A program made the position numbers and the translations under genes. From JBBQFC01 sp038321615 (lineage in GTDB: Bacteria; Bacteroidota; Bacteroidia; Flavobacteriales_D; Cryomorphaceae), in assembly GCA_038321615.1 (NCBI GenBank), contig JBBQFC010000032.1, forward strand, positions 1 through 38,535: a stretch of 38,535 bases of DNA, read 5' to 3'. A model generated the notes under the pieces. That model did no database searches and was not told where the DNA came from. It was given only the letters and a program-made list of their open reading frames with translations. Shown here in pieces: positions 1 through 8,464 of the stretch (the stretch's first letter is position 1; each line of letters opens with the position of its first letter).

Positions 1-3000
1 TATCAAGCCGGCGCAACACTAAATGACACGGGCAATTACGACGCCTTGGTGACCAAGTACGACCGCAACGGAGTGGAATTGTGGAGTCAATTGATCTCTA
101 CCACGGGCGACGAAACCTTTACCGACATAGTACTCGGTGCCAGTGGGAAGCTTTTTCTTACCGGTGCATCCCGCGCTGCCAATCAAGCTAGTTCCACGGT
201 GCTTACGGCGCGCTTGAGCCAAAGCACCGGAGCTATTGAGTGGACACAATTTTATAGTTATACGAGCAGTATTTTCAATCTCGGTGCTTCGCTCGTGCGC
301 GATGCATCCAATAATGTGTATGTTACGGGGTTCACCCAAAATCTAAGCACCCTCGGCGATGTTCTCGTCCTTAAATACAACACAGCGGGCACGCTGCAAT
401 GGGGTGTGAAGAGTGATGTGTACGGGCTAGACGATGCCGCAGTAAAAGCCGCCTTGAATGGCACGAAGCTCACCGTAAGCGGTGCGGCTCAAAATGGTCA
501 AACCTCCTGGCGATACCTTACCCAGGTTTATAATACCGCTAATGGAAGCCTTACCAATAGTGCGGTTGGCGCCAACAATGTAACCAGCATCGACCAAGTG
601 CAAGATTTGGTGGTAGATGCCAGCGATAATATCTACATCACCGGTACGGCGGGTACAGCCACGCAGGGCTATAATATGTACACCGTAAAGATGGACGATG
701 CCCTGAATATACTCTGGCAACAATCTTACAACTATGCCGGCAGCGGTAATGACAAGGCTTTTGGCATGGCGCTCGATAATTCGGGCAACGTGATTGTAAC
801 AGGTTGCACTTCCGTGAATAGCACTAACACCCAGTTTACCACCATTAAGTACACCAACGGCGGGGTGCAGAGCTGGGTACGGCATTACGATGTGAGCACC
901 GCCCGCGATACCGCCCATGCCGTAACTACCGATGGCAGCGGCAATGTATATGTATCGGGCACCTTCTCTAACGGCAGCAACCGCGACGTAAAAACCCTTA
1001 AGTACGATGCCGCCGGAAATTTAAAATGGGAGATTGATTATAATGGGGTGAATAATGGGGATGATTATGTGTTGGATATTACCCGCGATGCCCTAGGTGG
1101 AATCGTGCTAGTGACACAAGCCAGGACAGCTACCGATTACGAATATGCTTCAGTGCGCTATGTAGAATCGACTTACGAAGACTTATCCTTCACACCGAGT
1201 GAATCCGCCTTCGCCAATGCTTTTATAAAAAACTTAGGCCAGTTGCGCGATGAGAACGGGACGGCTCAACCCGACGTAAAATTTCATAGCAAGCAAGGCG
1301 CGTACTATAGCTTTTACCGCGATGGCGCTATGGAGTGGATGACCCGTACTCACCACAACGACAGCACAATGGCCGATACCTTGCAAAAGTTAACGCTGAG
1401 CTTCGTAAGCCCAGAGCCCAATTGCCGGGTTTATACCGACAAGCGTTCGGAGTATTTCGAGAACTATTATTATCCGTATGGCACCCAAAAATTAGAGCGC
1501 ATACCCTTCTACGAAAAACTGATCTATCCCGAAATTTGGGAGGATATAGCCTTGGAAACCGCCTTGCTCAGCGGGCAGGAACTTCGCTTTACAATTGATA
1601 CCAAGGGAAAAACCAGCGATATCAAAATCAATGTGGCTGGCGCAGATTCGGTGCGGAAGAATGCCGATGGTACGGTGGCACTCTATACTTTTAATGGGGC
1701 TATCACACTGCCCAAAGCCAAAGCCTACCAAGAGAATGGCCTCGGAGTGCTTATCGAATTGGGCTGGACACCAGCACTAAAAGTAATTGGCAACCAGATT
1801 TCACTCGATTCGATTGGAACCTACAACTCCACCAAGAAATTGATCATCCGATTGTTCAGGGGTGGGGATATTCCACAGGCGGATGGGTTTTGTCATAGCA
1901 CGTATTTTGGGGGGACTAGCGAAGATAGGATATGGAACGCAACCACAGATAACAACGGATGGCCAATTACTTGTGGCACTACAGGGAACATAGGTTACTT
2001 TGTTCAGCAAGGAATTACTGTAGTTAATCCAAGTGGAACTCTTTTCAATGCTTTACAAGGCTTTGTGGTCGAGTTTGATCGCGATTTTGTACCTAGATTT
2101 ATGACCATCGTTCATGGCAGTGACAATTTATTATTGACCGCAGTTGGCACTCGATCAAATGGGGATATTTATGCATCAGGGTTCACATCAGCTGGGAATT
2201 TATTGACTCCAAATATTATTGGTGCCGGATATCAGGATAACAGCTATGGTGGTGCGAGAGATGGATATATCATGCGTTTGAACGGGGTCAATGGTCAAGT
2301 GCAATGGGCGACCTATTTTGGAGGAACCAACCCTGGTATAGGTTCCTTCAGTGTCGACGAGATCTATGATCTTGCCGTCGATTCTCAAGACAGACTCTAT
2401 ATTGTAGGAGTTACTCCAAATACATCCACAGGCTTTCCATACACCAATTTAAGTGGTGCATACAACGAGACAGGGCTATCAGATAATACAGGTTTTATAG
2501 CTCGTTTTAAATCTGATCTTACCTTAGAGTGGTGTACACAGTTTGGGGGCAACGGAAAAGACATTGTACGCTCAATATCAATCGGGCCAGATGACCATTT
2601 TGTGATTGGGGGAGAAACAAGAAGTTCCACGCTTTCCATTCCGCTTTTTCCCGGTACAGTGCAGGATTTAAGCTTGAACGGTGCGAGTGATTGGTTCATT
2701 GCCACATTTAATGCCGACGCTCAACTCTTATGGGGAACTTTAGAAGGTTCAAGTGGAGAAGAAATTGGTTTCGAGTCCTGGCATACCGTCGCCATGGATA
2801 ATAGCGGCGCCGTATATTTTTCAGGAAGTGCAGCCAATTTTACAGGATTAAATTTGGTCAATCCCGGAGGTGGTGTTTATTTTAATAACACGGATTCTGG
2901 AAATTCTGCATCGGGCAATAAATACGGCTTCGTTGTGAAATTTAACCCAGCGACCTATCAGCCAGTTTGGAGAACACTTCTAATGGATGGAACCGGTTGG

Positions 3001-3747
3001 CTGCGGGTTTCATCGCTCGATGTACAAGCCAATAAATTGATCATTGGTGGATTTACAGAAGACATTTCCATGCCCTTAGTATCGGCATCAAGTTCCATTT
3101 ATTCAGAAGATATTGTAATAGGAAATTTTCCAGGCTTTACGCTTCAATCGGATGGATACTTGATGATTTTTGAAAAAAACTCTTTAGACCTGCTGCATTC
3201 TACCTATTTCGGCGGGGAAGATCACACTTGGCCTAGGGAAGCCTTAAGAGCCGTTAAGATGAACCAATTTAATGAATTATTTGCTTTTGGCCACACAAGG
3301 TCACGCTATATAGCAGGCGACGAAATTGGGATTCCGGTATTTGATAATGGAATAGAAAATGCATGGTTCCAACCAAATTTGACCAATTTTCAAATCAATA
3401 ATCCCGATGTGGATGGTTTCATGTTCAAGTTGTGCTTTGACGGTACAATTCTGAACACGGCTGGGAGAGTCATTGATAAGTCTGATGGTCATTTGGAAGT
3501 TTACCCCAATCCGGTAAGCCAAAACAGTCATGCGTTACAAGTGGTTTTGAGATCACCTCAAGCTCTGATTGGTGATATCACAATTTATTCTGTGGACGGA
3601 AAACGTATGTATGGCGAAACGGACGTACTCTTACTAAAACAAGAACCATACTCCATTAACTTGCCGCCAAATCTTCTTTCCGGGGTCTATGTTATTGAGC
3701 TCCGTACTTCATCAGAGACCTTCTCTAGTAAATTCGTTAAGGAATAA
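1..3747 (+). CDS. T9SS-sorted DUF7948/SBBP beta-propeller protein, 5'-truncated by the window
   Basis: Secreted surface or extracellular protein, partial at its N terminus. The frame is open from base 1 and has no ATG near the left edge; the first candidate start, a TTG at 46, lies inside a propeller repeat, so the real start is outside the window. In the 1248 visible residues I see SBBP-type repeats (about 1-390, recurring D-x-S-G-N-x-Y/V-x-T-G patterns), a DUF7948 domain (about 403-620, beginning FIKNLGQLRDENG), a second set of SBBP repeats (about 630-1150, recurring TYFGG), and a C-terminal type A sorting domain (about 1164-1248, starting LEVYPNPVS and ending in KFVKE). DUF7948 usually follows the signal peptide directly, so propeller repeats before it are unusual and suggest duplication or fusion. 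Base composition seems more AT-rich after about 1900. The ligand is unknown. The next gene starts 2 bp after the stop. Confidence 0.88.
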   Translation, partial: YQAGATLNDTGNYDALVTKYDRNGVELWSQLISTTGDETFTDIVLGASGKLFLTGASRAANQASSTVLTARLSQSTGAIEWTQFYSYTSSIFNLGASLVRDASNNVYVTGFTQNLSTLGDVLVLKYNTAGTLQWGVKSDVYGLDDAAVKAALNGTKLTVSGAAQNGQTSWRYLTQVYNTANGSLTNSAVGANNVTSIDQVQDLVVDASDNIYITGTAGTATQGYNMYTVKMDDALNILWQQSYNYAGSGNDKAFGMALDNSGNVIVTGCTSVNSTNTQFTTIKYTNGGVQSWVRHYDVSTARDTAHAVTTDGSGNVYVSGTFSNGSNRDVKTLKYDAAGNLKWEIDYNGVNNGDDYVLDITRDALGGIVLVTQARTATDYEYASVRYVESTYEDLSFTPSESAFANAFIKNLGQLRDENGTAQPDVKFHSKQGAYYSFYRDGAMEWMTRTHHNDSTMADTLQKLTLSFVSPEPNCRVYTDKRSEYFENYYYPYGTQKLERIPFYEKLIYPEIWEDIALETALLSGQELRFTIDTKGKTSDIKINVAGADSVRKNADGTVALYTFNGAITLPKAKAYQENGLGVLIELGWTPALKVIGNQISLDSIGTYNSTKKLIIRLFRGGDIPQADGFCHSTYFGGTSEDRIWNATTDNNGWPITCGTTGNIGYFVQQGITVVNPSGTLFNALQGFVVEFDRDFVPRFMTIVHGSDNLLLTAVGTRSNGDIYASGFTSAGNLLTPNIIGAGYQDNSYGGARDGYIMRLNGVNGQVQWATYFGGTNPGIGSFSVDEIYDLAVDSQDRLYIVGVTPNTSTGFPYTNLSGAYNETGLSDNTGFIARFKSDLTLEWCTQFGGNGKDIVRSISIGPDDHFVIGGETRSSTLSIPLFPGTVQDLSLNGASDWFIATFNADAQLLWGTLEGSSGEEIGFESWHTVAMDNSGAVYFSGSAANFTGLNLVNPGGGVYFNNTDSGNSASGNKYGFVVKFNPATYQPVWRTLLMDGTGWLRVSSLDVQANKLIIGGFTEDISMPLVSASSSIYSEDIVIGNFPGFTLQSDGYLMIFEKNSLDLLHSTYFGGEDHTWPREALRAVKMNQFNELFAFGHTRSRYIAGDEIGIPVFDNGIENAWFQPNLTNFQINNPDVDGFMFKLCFDGTILNTAGRVIDKSDGHLEVYPNPVSQNSHALQVVLRSPQALIGDITIYSVDGKRMYGETDVLLLKQEPYSINLPPNLLSGVYVIELRTSSETFSSKFVKE

Positions 3748-3749
3748 CT

Positions 3750-5120
3750 ATGAAAGCTTTAATCTTGGTGTTGACCATTTCCTTCTCAGCAAAGTTCGCT
3801 TGTGCTCAACCCCCCCAGTGGATGCCGATAGATACTAGCTATGAAGCTTGGGGTGTTTATGACCTATATTATTCTCAGAATTTAGAAATGACAATCTTGT
3901 GCGGACTATTTCAAGCACCAGAAAGCCCTTACTTAGGTGGATTCAATGGTAGCCAGTGGATTTCATTGGCAGATATTCAAGGCGCAGGAATTCGAACGGC
4001 AGTTGATTTTGAAGATGGAATATTAATTGGTGGAGAACCCTTTTTTTTAAACAATCAATTGAAGGTTGTATCATATTATAATGGGGATGATTGGACTTTT
4101 CCTTGGGCATTCGATCAATCCATAACGAAATTAAAATGGGTAAACGATACGCTTTTTGCCCTAGGTTGGTTCGAAACAGTTGATGGCGATTCTATTTGGC
4201 ATGTGGCCAAGTTGGTTGATGACTCTTGGATAGAAGTATTCCAAAAGCCGGATACCTTAGAGTGGGCTGCCATAAATGATATTGAGTTCTTTGAAGGTGC
4301 TTACTATTTGGGTGGACGATTCTTCTATGAAAATTCCATCAAAGGCCTTATGAAAATTGAGAATGGTACCCTTGTTGAAGCTACCGATCAATTGGTGATC
4401 GGACCGTGGAACGGTGTCGGACATTTGAACATTTATCAGGGGGAACTCTACATTTCTGGTGGAATTCCCGGTGTTGTCAATCCAGGTAATGGTATCGTCC
4501 GTTGGGATGGTGAGCTTCTGCGCGATGTGGGATGTTACTTCTATGAAATTCCGCAAGATCTGTCTTACGGAGGAGGGGTAATTGCTTCGATGGTTATCGG
4601 CGATTATCTGTATGCGGGCGGTTATTTTCGCTTCTGCGATGATTTTGAACTTTTTGAATTAGGCCGCTGGGATGGCAACCAATGGTGCAGTTTATACATG
4701 ATGGAGTTTGATCAACCTGAACTGGAATTTGAACAACGGTTGGTGGAATTGGGCCACTTCCAAGATCAGCTTATGATTATTCGCGTCTTCCGGTATGACG
4801 AAACTGAATTTGATGAATTTTGGTTGTATCAGGGAGGTGATCAAGTAGAGACCTGTACAGAGCTTTTGACTATTGCGGAGAAATCGTCAATTGCCTTCCA
4901 ACTCTTCCCCAACCCCGCTCAAACCCATGTCTCCATTCAAGCGGGTGAGCTAATTACCAGTTTTCGACTTTACAATTCCATGGGTGCAGTGGTTAAATCT
5001 GCGCAGCCGTTTTCCGAGCGTTTGGAGCTCGACCTAAGTGGTTTGGCAGCGGGGATTTATCTGGTAGAAGTGCAGACGGAAAAAGGTGTGGGGGTAGAGA
5101 AATTGGTGGTTGAAAAATGA
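3750..5120 (+). CDS. secreted protein with T9SS type A sorting domain
   Basis: A 456-residue exported protein. A signal peptide is clear (about residues 1-19: Lys at position 2, hydrophobic core, cleavage after a CAQ-like site). The body has repeated W/G-rich strands such as RWDG and GxYYLGGRF, spaced like the blades of a delta-60 or Kelch-like propeller. The C terminus (about 378-456, from FQLFPNPAQTHVSI to LVVEK) is a T9SS sorting domain. The start is only 2 bp after the preceding stop, so the two are probably co-transcribed and both leave the cell by type IX secretion. No catalytic motif was seen; adhesion or substrate binding is a guess. The sorting call is strong, the molecular function unknown. 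Confidence 0.85.
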   Translation: MKALILVLTISFSAKFACAQPPQWMPIDTSYEAWGVYDLYYSQNLEMTILCGLFQAPESPYLGGFNGSQWISLADIQGAGIRTAVDFEDGILIGGEPFFLNNQLKVVSYYNGDDWTFPWAFDQSITKLKWVNDTLFALGWFETVDGDSIWHVAKLVDDSWIEVFQKPDTLEWAAINDIEFFEGAYYLGGRFFYENSIKGLMKIENGTLVEATDQLVIGPWNGVGHLNIYQGELYISGGIPGVVNPGNGIVRWDGELLRDVGCYFYEIPQDLSYGGGVIASMVIGDYLYAGGYFRFCDDFELFELGRWDGNQWCSLYMMEFDQPELEFEQRLVELGHFQDQLMIIRVFRYDETEFDEFWLYQGGDQVETCTELLTIAEKSSIAFQLFPNPAQTHVSIQAGELITSFRLYNSMGAVVKSAQPFSERLELDLSGLAAGIYLVEVQTEKGVGVEKLVVEK

Positions 5121-5221
5121 GATCTATTGACATATATGGCTCGAACATCTGCTTCAACCGGTTGAATGCAGTCGCAAAAAGCAGCCTGGCTGACGTCGAG
5201 CATTCCTATTTTCAAACCACC
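5105..5221. other. nested inverted repeat in a convergent spacer (possible bidirectional terminator)
   Basis: The spacer between two convergent genes holds nested complementary segments. The outer arms are GGTGGTTGAAAAA at 5105-5117 and TTTTCAAACCACC at 5209-5221, with one unpaired base. The middle arms are GCTCGA at 5139 and TCGAGC at 5196. Inside is a perfect 14-bp palindrome, TTCAACCGGTTGAA, at 5153-5166. A T-run follows the right arm on the plus strand. The left outer arm overlaps the last codons of the T9SS gene. A terminator is one reading; the central palindrome could also bind a dimeric protein. The loop is long, so this is tentative. Confidence 0.35.
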
Positions 5222-5265
5222 TATTTTTTTAAACTTCGCTTGAAGTACGAGTCAACGCAAATGTC

Positions 5266-5607
5266 TTACAGCAAGTAAGCATCCATCATCATCGCCTTTA
5301 CTTCAGGAATATCCATTTGCTTCAAGTTATAGAATGTAATACCGGCAATTTGCTTTCGGCATTTGAAATCGAGATTATGTCCTAATCCTATAAGATCTTT
5401 TCCGCGAATGAAAGCTATTTCAACACCGCCGCCTGCTGCGGCTTGGGTATAAGCCATCCATGTGGTGCGATAGTAAAACGGGATTTTATATCGCAATTTG
5501 CCCGTCACACCAGGGAGATCAAGCCAAAGCTCATGTACGAGCCGGATCATAGCTGATTGGTCTGAATTCCAGTGATCTGCGTAGTCAATGAGTTCAGAGG
5601 TATTCAT
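5266..5607 (-). CDS. DUF1801 domain protein
   Basis: A 113-residue soluble protein that I assign to DUF1801 from its overall pattern: an N-terminal helix, a GKLRYKIPFYY strand, WMAYTQAAAGGGVEIAFIRGKDL, and a C-terminal helix. Length fits the family, whose biochemical role is not established. No signal peptide or membrane segment. It begins with ATG, and a TAAATTTG box lies about 40 bp upstream on the minus strand. It diverges from hpf across an 89-bp spacer and converges with the T9SS gene. The family call is moderately confident; no function should be inferred from it. Confidence 0.75.
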   Translation of the reverse strand: MNTSELIDYADHWNSDQSAMIRLVHELWLDLPGVTGKLRYKIPFYYRTTWMAYTQAAAGGGVEIAFIRGKDLIGLGHNLDFKCRKQIAGITFYNLKQMDIPEVKAMMMDAYLL

Positions 5608-5647
5608 GCAATATTTGTGAAATTGAAATTCTGACGCGCCATTGCAT

Positions 5648-5655
5648 CAAATTTA
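5648..5655 (-). promoter_or_regulatory. candidate -7 box for the DUF1801 gene
   Basis: TAAATTTG on the minus strand matches the Bacteroidota -7 consensus TANNTTTG. It predicts transcription starting near 5641, about 35 nt before the ATG. No good -33 TTTG was found at standard spacing. Confidence 0.4.
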
Positions 5656-5696
5656 GCTTAGATTCGTAAAGTCTATGAACCAAAAATAAACTGTGT

Positions 5697-5996
5697 ATGG
5701 ATAAGACTATTGAACCCGTAAACTTCAACGCTAGCCAAGACTTGATTGTCCACGTAGGCGAAATTTTCGATAAGCTCACCAAGTATAACGACCGGATAGT
5801 GAAGGCGGACATTTATTTAAAATCGCTGCGAGAAACCCCCACCAAAGAGAAGATGGTACAAGTACGCATCTTCTTGCCTGGCAAAGACGTATTCGTAGAG
5901 CAGCAAGCCGAAACGTTTAAATCTGCTGCTCAGCAAGCATTTGACCGGTTAAAAGTCTTGGTCAAAAAAGAAAAAGAACGGCTTCGGGAGCATTAA
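5697..5996 (+). CDS. hpf: ribosome hibernation promoting factor, short HPF/RaiA type
   Basis: A 99-residue protein of the HPF/YfiA (RaiA) family, which binds the 30S decoding region and holds ribosomes inactive in stationary phase or stress. Visible features: a beta-strand start (VNFNASQDLIVHV), the VKADIYLK strand, VQVRIFLPGKDVFVEQQ, and a C-terminal basic helix (AFDRLKVLVKKEKERL). It is the short form, without the long C-terminal dimerisation domain, so alone it would be expected to act like short HPF or RaiA. It begins at ATG. A strong intrinsic terminator lies 23 bp after the stop, indicating a single-gene transcript. Confidence 0.9.
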   Translation: MDKTIEPVNFNASQDLIVHVGEIFDKLTKYNDRIVKADIYLKSLRETPTKEKMVQVRIFLPGKDVFVEQQAETFKSAAQQAFDRLKVLVKKEKERLREH

Positions 5997-6018
5997 TCCC
6001 GGAAGTAGTTGACATATG

Positions 6019-6045
6019 AAACCACCTTCGGGTGGTTTTTTTTTT
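6019..6045 (+). terminator. intrinsic terminator after hpf
   Basis: An 8-bp perfect stem (AAACCACC / GGTGGTTT) is closed by a TTCG tetraloop with a C-G closing pair, the ultrastable UUCG fold, and is followed by a T-tract to 6045. It lies just downstream of the hpf stop. The clearest terminator in the window. Confidence 0.92.
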
Positions 6046-6157
6046 GGTTAATTCGATTGTTAAACGCCAGGTTGCAGGTAAGCGGCCTTCCTGACCGAAC
6101 GGGCGAAGAAATGATCTTTGAAGGAACAATGTTTATTCAGAAATTGTATCAGGAGGC

Positions 6158-6250
6158 GATTTTAACCCTTCTCTCCCGGTACAATTTATCGTCGTCGACT
6201 CCGGTAAATCACCCGAAGTGACGTGGATTTGGAGATAATGAAGGAAGCTA
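6158..6250. repeat. 93-bp direct repeat, copy 1
   Basis: Left copy of a near-identical pair, running from GATTTTAACCC to AATGAAGGAAGCTA. It differs from copy 2 by a few substitutions and one T insertion. It lies between the convergent ends of hpf and purC. Short plus-strand frames across this spacer do not resemble proteins. No transposase or tRNA is nearby. From the terminator to the purC stop (6046-6438) the only structure I see is this repeat pair. Confidence 0.85.
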
Positions 6251-6266
6251 AGTCAGATTAAAAAGG

Positions 6267-6360
6267 GATTTTAACCCTTCTTTTCCCGGTACAATTTATC
6301 GTCGTCGCCTCCGGTAAATCACCCGAAGTGACGTGGATTTGGGGATAATGAAGGAAGCTA
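6267..6360. repeat. 94-bp direct repeat, copy 2
   Basis: Right copy of the pair, offset about 109 bp from copy 1, with 16 unrelated bases between them. The visible differences are CTCTCCC versus CTTTTCCC and scattered substitutions such as GACTCC/GCCTCC and GGAGAT/GGGGAT. High identity suggests a recent duplication or a small intergenic element. Confidence 0.85.
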
Positions 6361-6438
6361 ATTTAGATGGAGAGCCGCAACTAAGGTCAATCGGCCAAAT
6401 CTTCGTAAAAGTCGGTTGAATCAGCTACGCACGGCCCT

Positions 6439-7377
6439 TTACTTCAACGGCTCGAGTGCTTCCTCGATTTTAGTAACCATTTCGGCTTCCGACATGCGCA
6501 GGGATGAGGGGTCAAATCGCTCTCCTGTAATCTGCTCATAAAGCTCAATGTAGCGGTTGCTGATAGTCTGAACCCAAGCGTCGCTCATGTTTGGTACAGA
6601 CTGGCCTTGCTTTCCTTGAAAATTATGATCTATGAGCCATTCGCGCACAAACTCCTTGCTCAGTTGGCGCTGGGGCTGGCTGAGTGCCTGCCGAATTTCG
6701 TACCCTTCTTTGTAGAAATAGCGGGAAGAGTCGGGGGTATGTACTTCGTCCATTAGCATCAGCTTACCGTTGTACATTCCAAATTCATATTTGGTATCAA
6801 CGAGAATCAATCCTTTTTCTCGTGCCATCTCTGAACCACGGGCGTAAAGCGCCCGCGTGTATTCTTCCATTTGCAGATATACCGCTTCGCTCACCACACC
6901 TCGGGCAATTATGTCTTCGCGCGAGATATCTTCGTCGTGCCCTGCTTCAGCTTTGGAGGCCGGCGTGATGATGGGTTCTGCAAATTTGTCGTGCTCCTTC
7001 ATACCATCGGGCATGGTAACACCGCAAATGATGCGATCGCCCGTTTTATAAGTGCGCCATGCGTGGCCTGTGAGATAGCCGCGTATGACCATCTCCACCC
7101 TGATCGGCTCACATAGGTAACCTACCGATGCGTTTGGAGCAGGCACATCAATCAACCAATTGGGACAAATATCGGCGGTAGCCCGTAAGAATTTAGCGGC
7201 CGTTTGATTGAGGATGGTCCCTTTGTAGGGAATGGGTCGGGAGAGGATGACGTCGAATGCTGAAATTCGATCGCTGGCAATCATTACAATGTAGCGATCG
7301 TCGATGGTGTACACGTCGCGTACCTTACCGTGATATTCTTTCGTTTGTCCGGTGAAGTGAAATTTGGTCTCTGTCAA
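6439..7377 (-). CDS. purC: phosphoribosylaminoimidazole-succinocarboxamide synthase (SAICAR synthetase)
   Basis: Cytosolic enzyme of de novo purine synthesis; it joins CAIR and aspartate with ATP to give SAICAR. The 312 residues show the family pattern: YHGKVRDVYTIDD near 14-27 (nucleotide-binding strand-loop-strand), ASDRISAFDVI near 34-44, the IPYKGTILNQTA segment, EMVIRGYLTGHAW, and DTKYEFG followed by MDEVHTPDSSRY. Length matches the roughly 310-residue bacterial form. The start that aligns with the family is a TTG (bases 7377-7375); no ATG lies upstream in the open frame. It begins 7 bp after the phoH stop, so the two are likely co-transcribed. Its 3' end faces the hpf end across the direct-repeat spacer. 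Confidence 0.94.
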   Translation of the reverse strand: MTETKFHFTGQTKEYHGKVRDVYTIDDRYIVMIASDRISAFDVILSRPIPYKGTILNQTAAKFLRATADICPNWLIDVPAPNASVGYLCEPIRVEMVIRGYLTGHAWRTYKTGDRIICGVTMPDGMKEHDKFAEPIITPASKAEAGHDEDISREDIIARGVVSEAVYLQMEEYTRALYARGSEMAREKGLILVDTKYEFGMYNGKLMLMDEVHTPDSSRYFYKEGYEIRQALSQPQRQLSKEFVREWLIDHNFQGKQGQSVPNMSDAWVQTISNRYIELYEQITGERFDPSSLRMSEAEMVTKIEEALEPLK

Positions 7378-7384
7378 AGCGTAA

Positions 7385-8335
7385 TTATTCTTGAAGCGTT
7401 TCTTTCTCGTAGGCTTGTATGATGTCCTTCACCAAGCGGTGTCGGATCACGTCTTTCTCATTTAGCATAATGATGGAGATACCCTCGATTTTTTGGAGTA
7501 GGTGCAAAGAATCGGCCAAACCACTCATTTGCTTCTTAGGAAGGTCAATTTGGGTGATATCGCCGGTAATTAAAAATTTTGCAGACATCCCCATCCGTGT
7601 TAGGAACATTTTGAGCTGCGATCGGGTGGCATTTTGAGCTTCATCGAGAATCACGAAAGCCTTATCGAGGGTGCGGCCACGCATATATGCCAGTGGGGCA
7701 ATCTGAATGGTTCCGCTTTCTAAAAATTCGCGGAGTTTTTCGGGCGGTATCATATCGCGGAGCGCATCGTAAAGCGGCTGCATGTAGGGGTCGAGCTTGT
7801 CTTTAAGGTCTCCGGGAAGGAAGCCCAAATTCTCACCGGCCTCCACGGCTGGCCGGGTTAGAATGATTTTACGCACTTCCTTGCTCTTTAATGCTCTTAC
7901 GGCAAGTGCTACTGCGGTGTAGGTTTTTCCCGTACCAGCAGGACCTACAGCAAAGACCATATCACTTTTTTCGGAAGCTTCAACCATGCGACGTTGATTC
8001 GCCGTACGGGCTTTTACTTGCAGGCCACCGTTGCCGTGAACCAGCACGCCATCGCCGCCAGAGTCGGTCATTACAGCTTCGGCTTCATGGCCGAGTAATC
8101 GTTCTATATTGCTTTCTGTGAGACGGTTATACCGGTTAAAATGATCTACAAAGAGACCTATTTTCTCTTCAAAATGGTTGAGTTCCTCTTCATCGCCGAT
8201 GGCTTTAATCATATCGCCACGCGCAATGATCTTAAGCTTAGGGAAATGCCCTGTTATAAACTCTAATTTCTTATTGTTGATTCCAAAAAGCTCACGTGGG
8301 TCTATGGATTCTATTGGAATAATGCGCTCGCTCAA
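7385..8335 (-). CDS. phoH: PhoH family ATPase
   Basis: Cytoplasmic P-loop protein of the PhoH family, implicated in RNA metabolism in several bacteria. The 316 residues contain a Walker A motif GPAGTGKT at 131-138, a Walker B region with VILDEAQNAT, and ITGDITQIDLP further on. Length is typical. The family-consistent N terminus (SERIIPIESIDPRELFG) begins with a TTG at 8335-8333; the next Met is too far inside the fold. It diverges from the SAM hydroxide adenosyltransferase gene and precedes purC by 7 bp. The family is certain; its substrate is not known from sequence. Confidence 0.92.
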   Translation of the reverse strand: MSERIIPIESIDPRELFGINNKKLEFITGHFPKLKIIARGDMIKAIGDEEELNHFEEKIGLFVDHFNRYNRLTESNIERLLGHEAEAVMTDSGGDGVLVHGNGGLQVKARTANQRRMVEASEKSDMVFAVGPAGTGKTYTAVALAVRALKSKEVRKIILTRPAVEAGENLGFLPGDLKDKLDPYMQPLYDALRDMIPPEKLREFLESGTIQIAPLAYMRGRTLDKAFVILDEAQNATRSQLKMFLTRMGMSAKFLITGDITQIDLPKKQMSGLADSLHLLQKIEGISIIMLNEKDVIRHRLVKDIIQAYEKETLQE

Positions 8336-8396
8336 ACGTGATACCTATGAAGTGTTTCCTGCTTTTTCATTGCCAAAAGCCGTATCTAATTTTACG

Positions 8397-8404
8397 TACT
8401 TTTG
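8397..8404 (+). promoter_or_regulatory. -7 box for the SAM hydroxide adenosyltransferase gene
   Basis: TACTTTTG matches TANNTTTG. The expected transcript start, near 8410, lies downstream of the TTG at 8402, which rules that TTG out as the start codon and supports the ATG at 8465. Confidence 0.5.
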
Positions 8405-8464
8405 AGTCCGAAAGTAAGGAATATTTCTGCGAATTATTGGTGCGGAAGTTCTTCGATTATTCAC

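Noticed and set aside
6009..6221. 70-codon frame after hpf
   Set aside because: It begins within the terminator region, and its 3' part reads into repeat copy 1.
8402..8464. TTG start extending the SAM hydroxide adenosyltransferase
   Set aside because: The TTG is part of the -7 box, so it would not be in the transcript, and the extension lacks family similarity.
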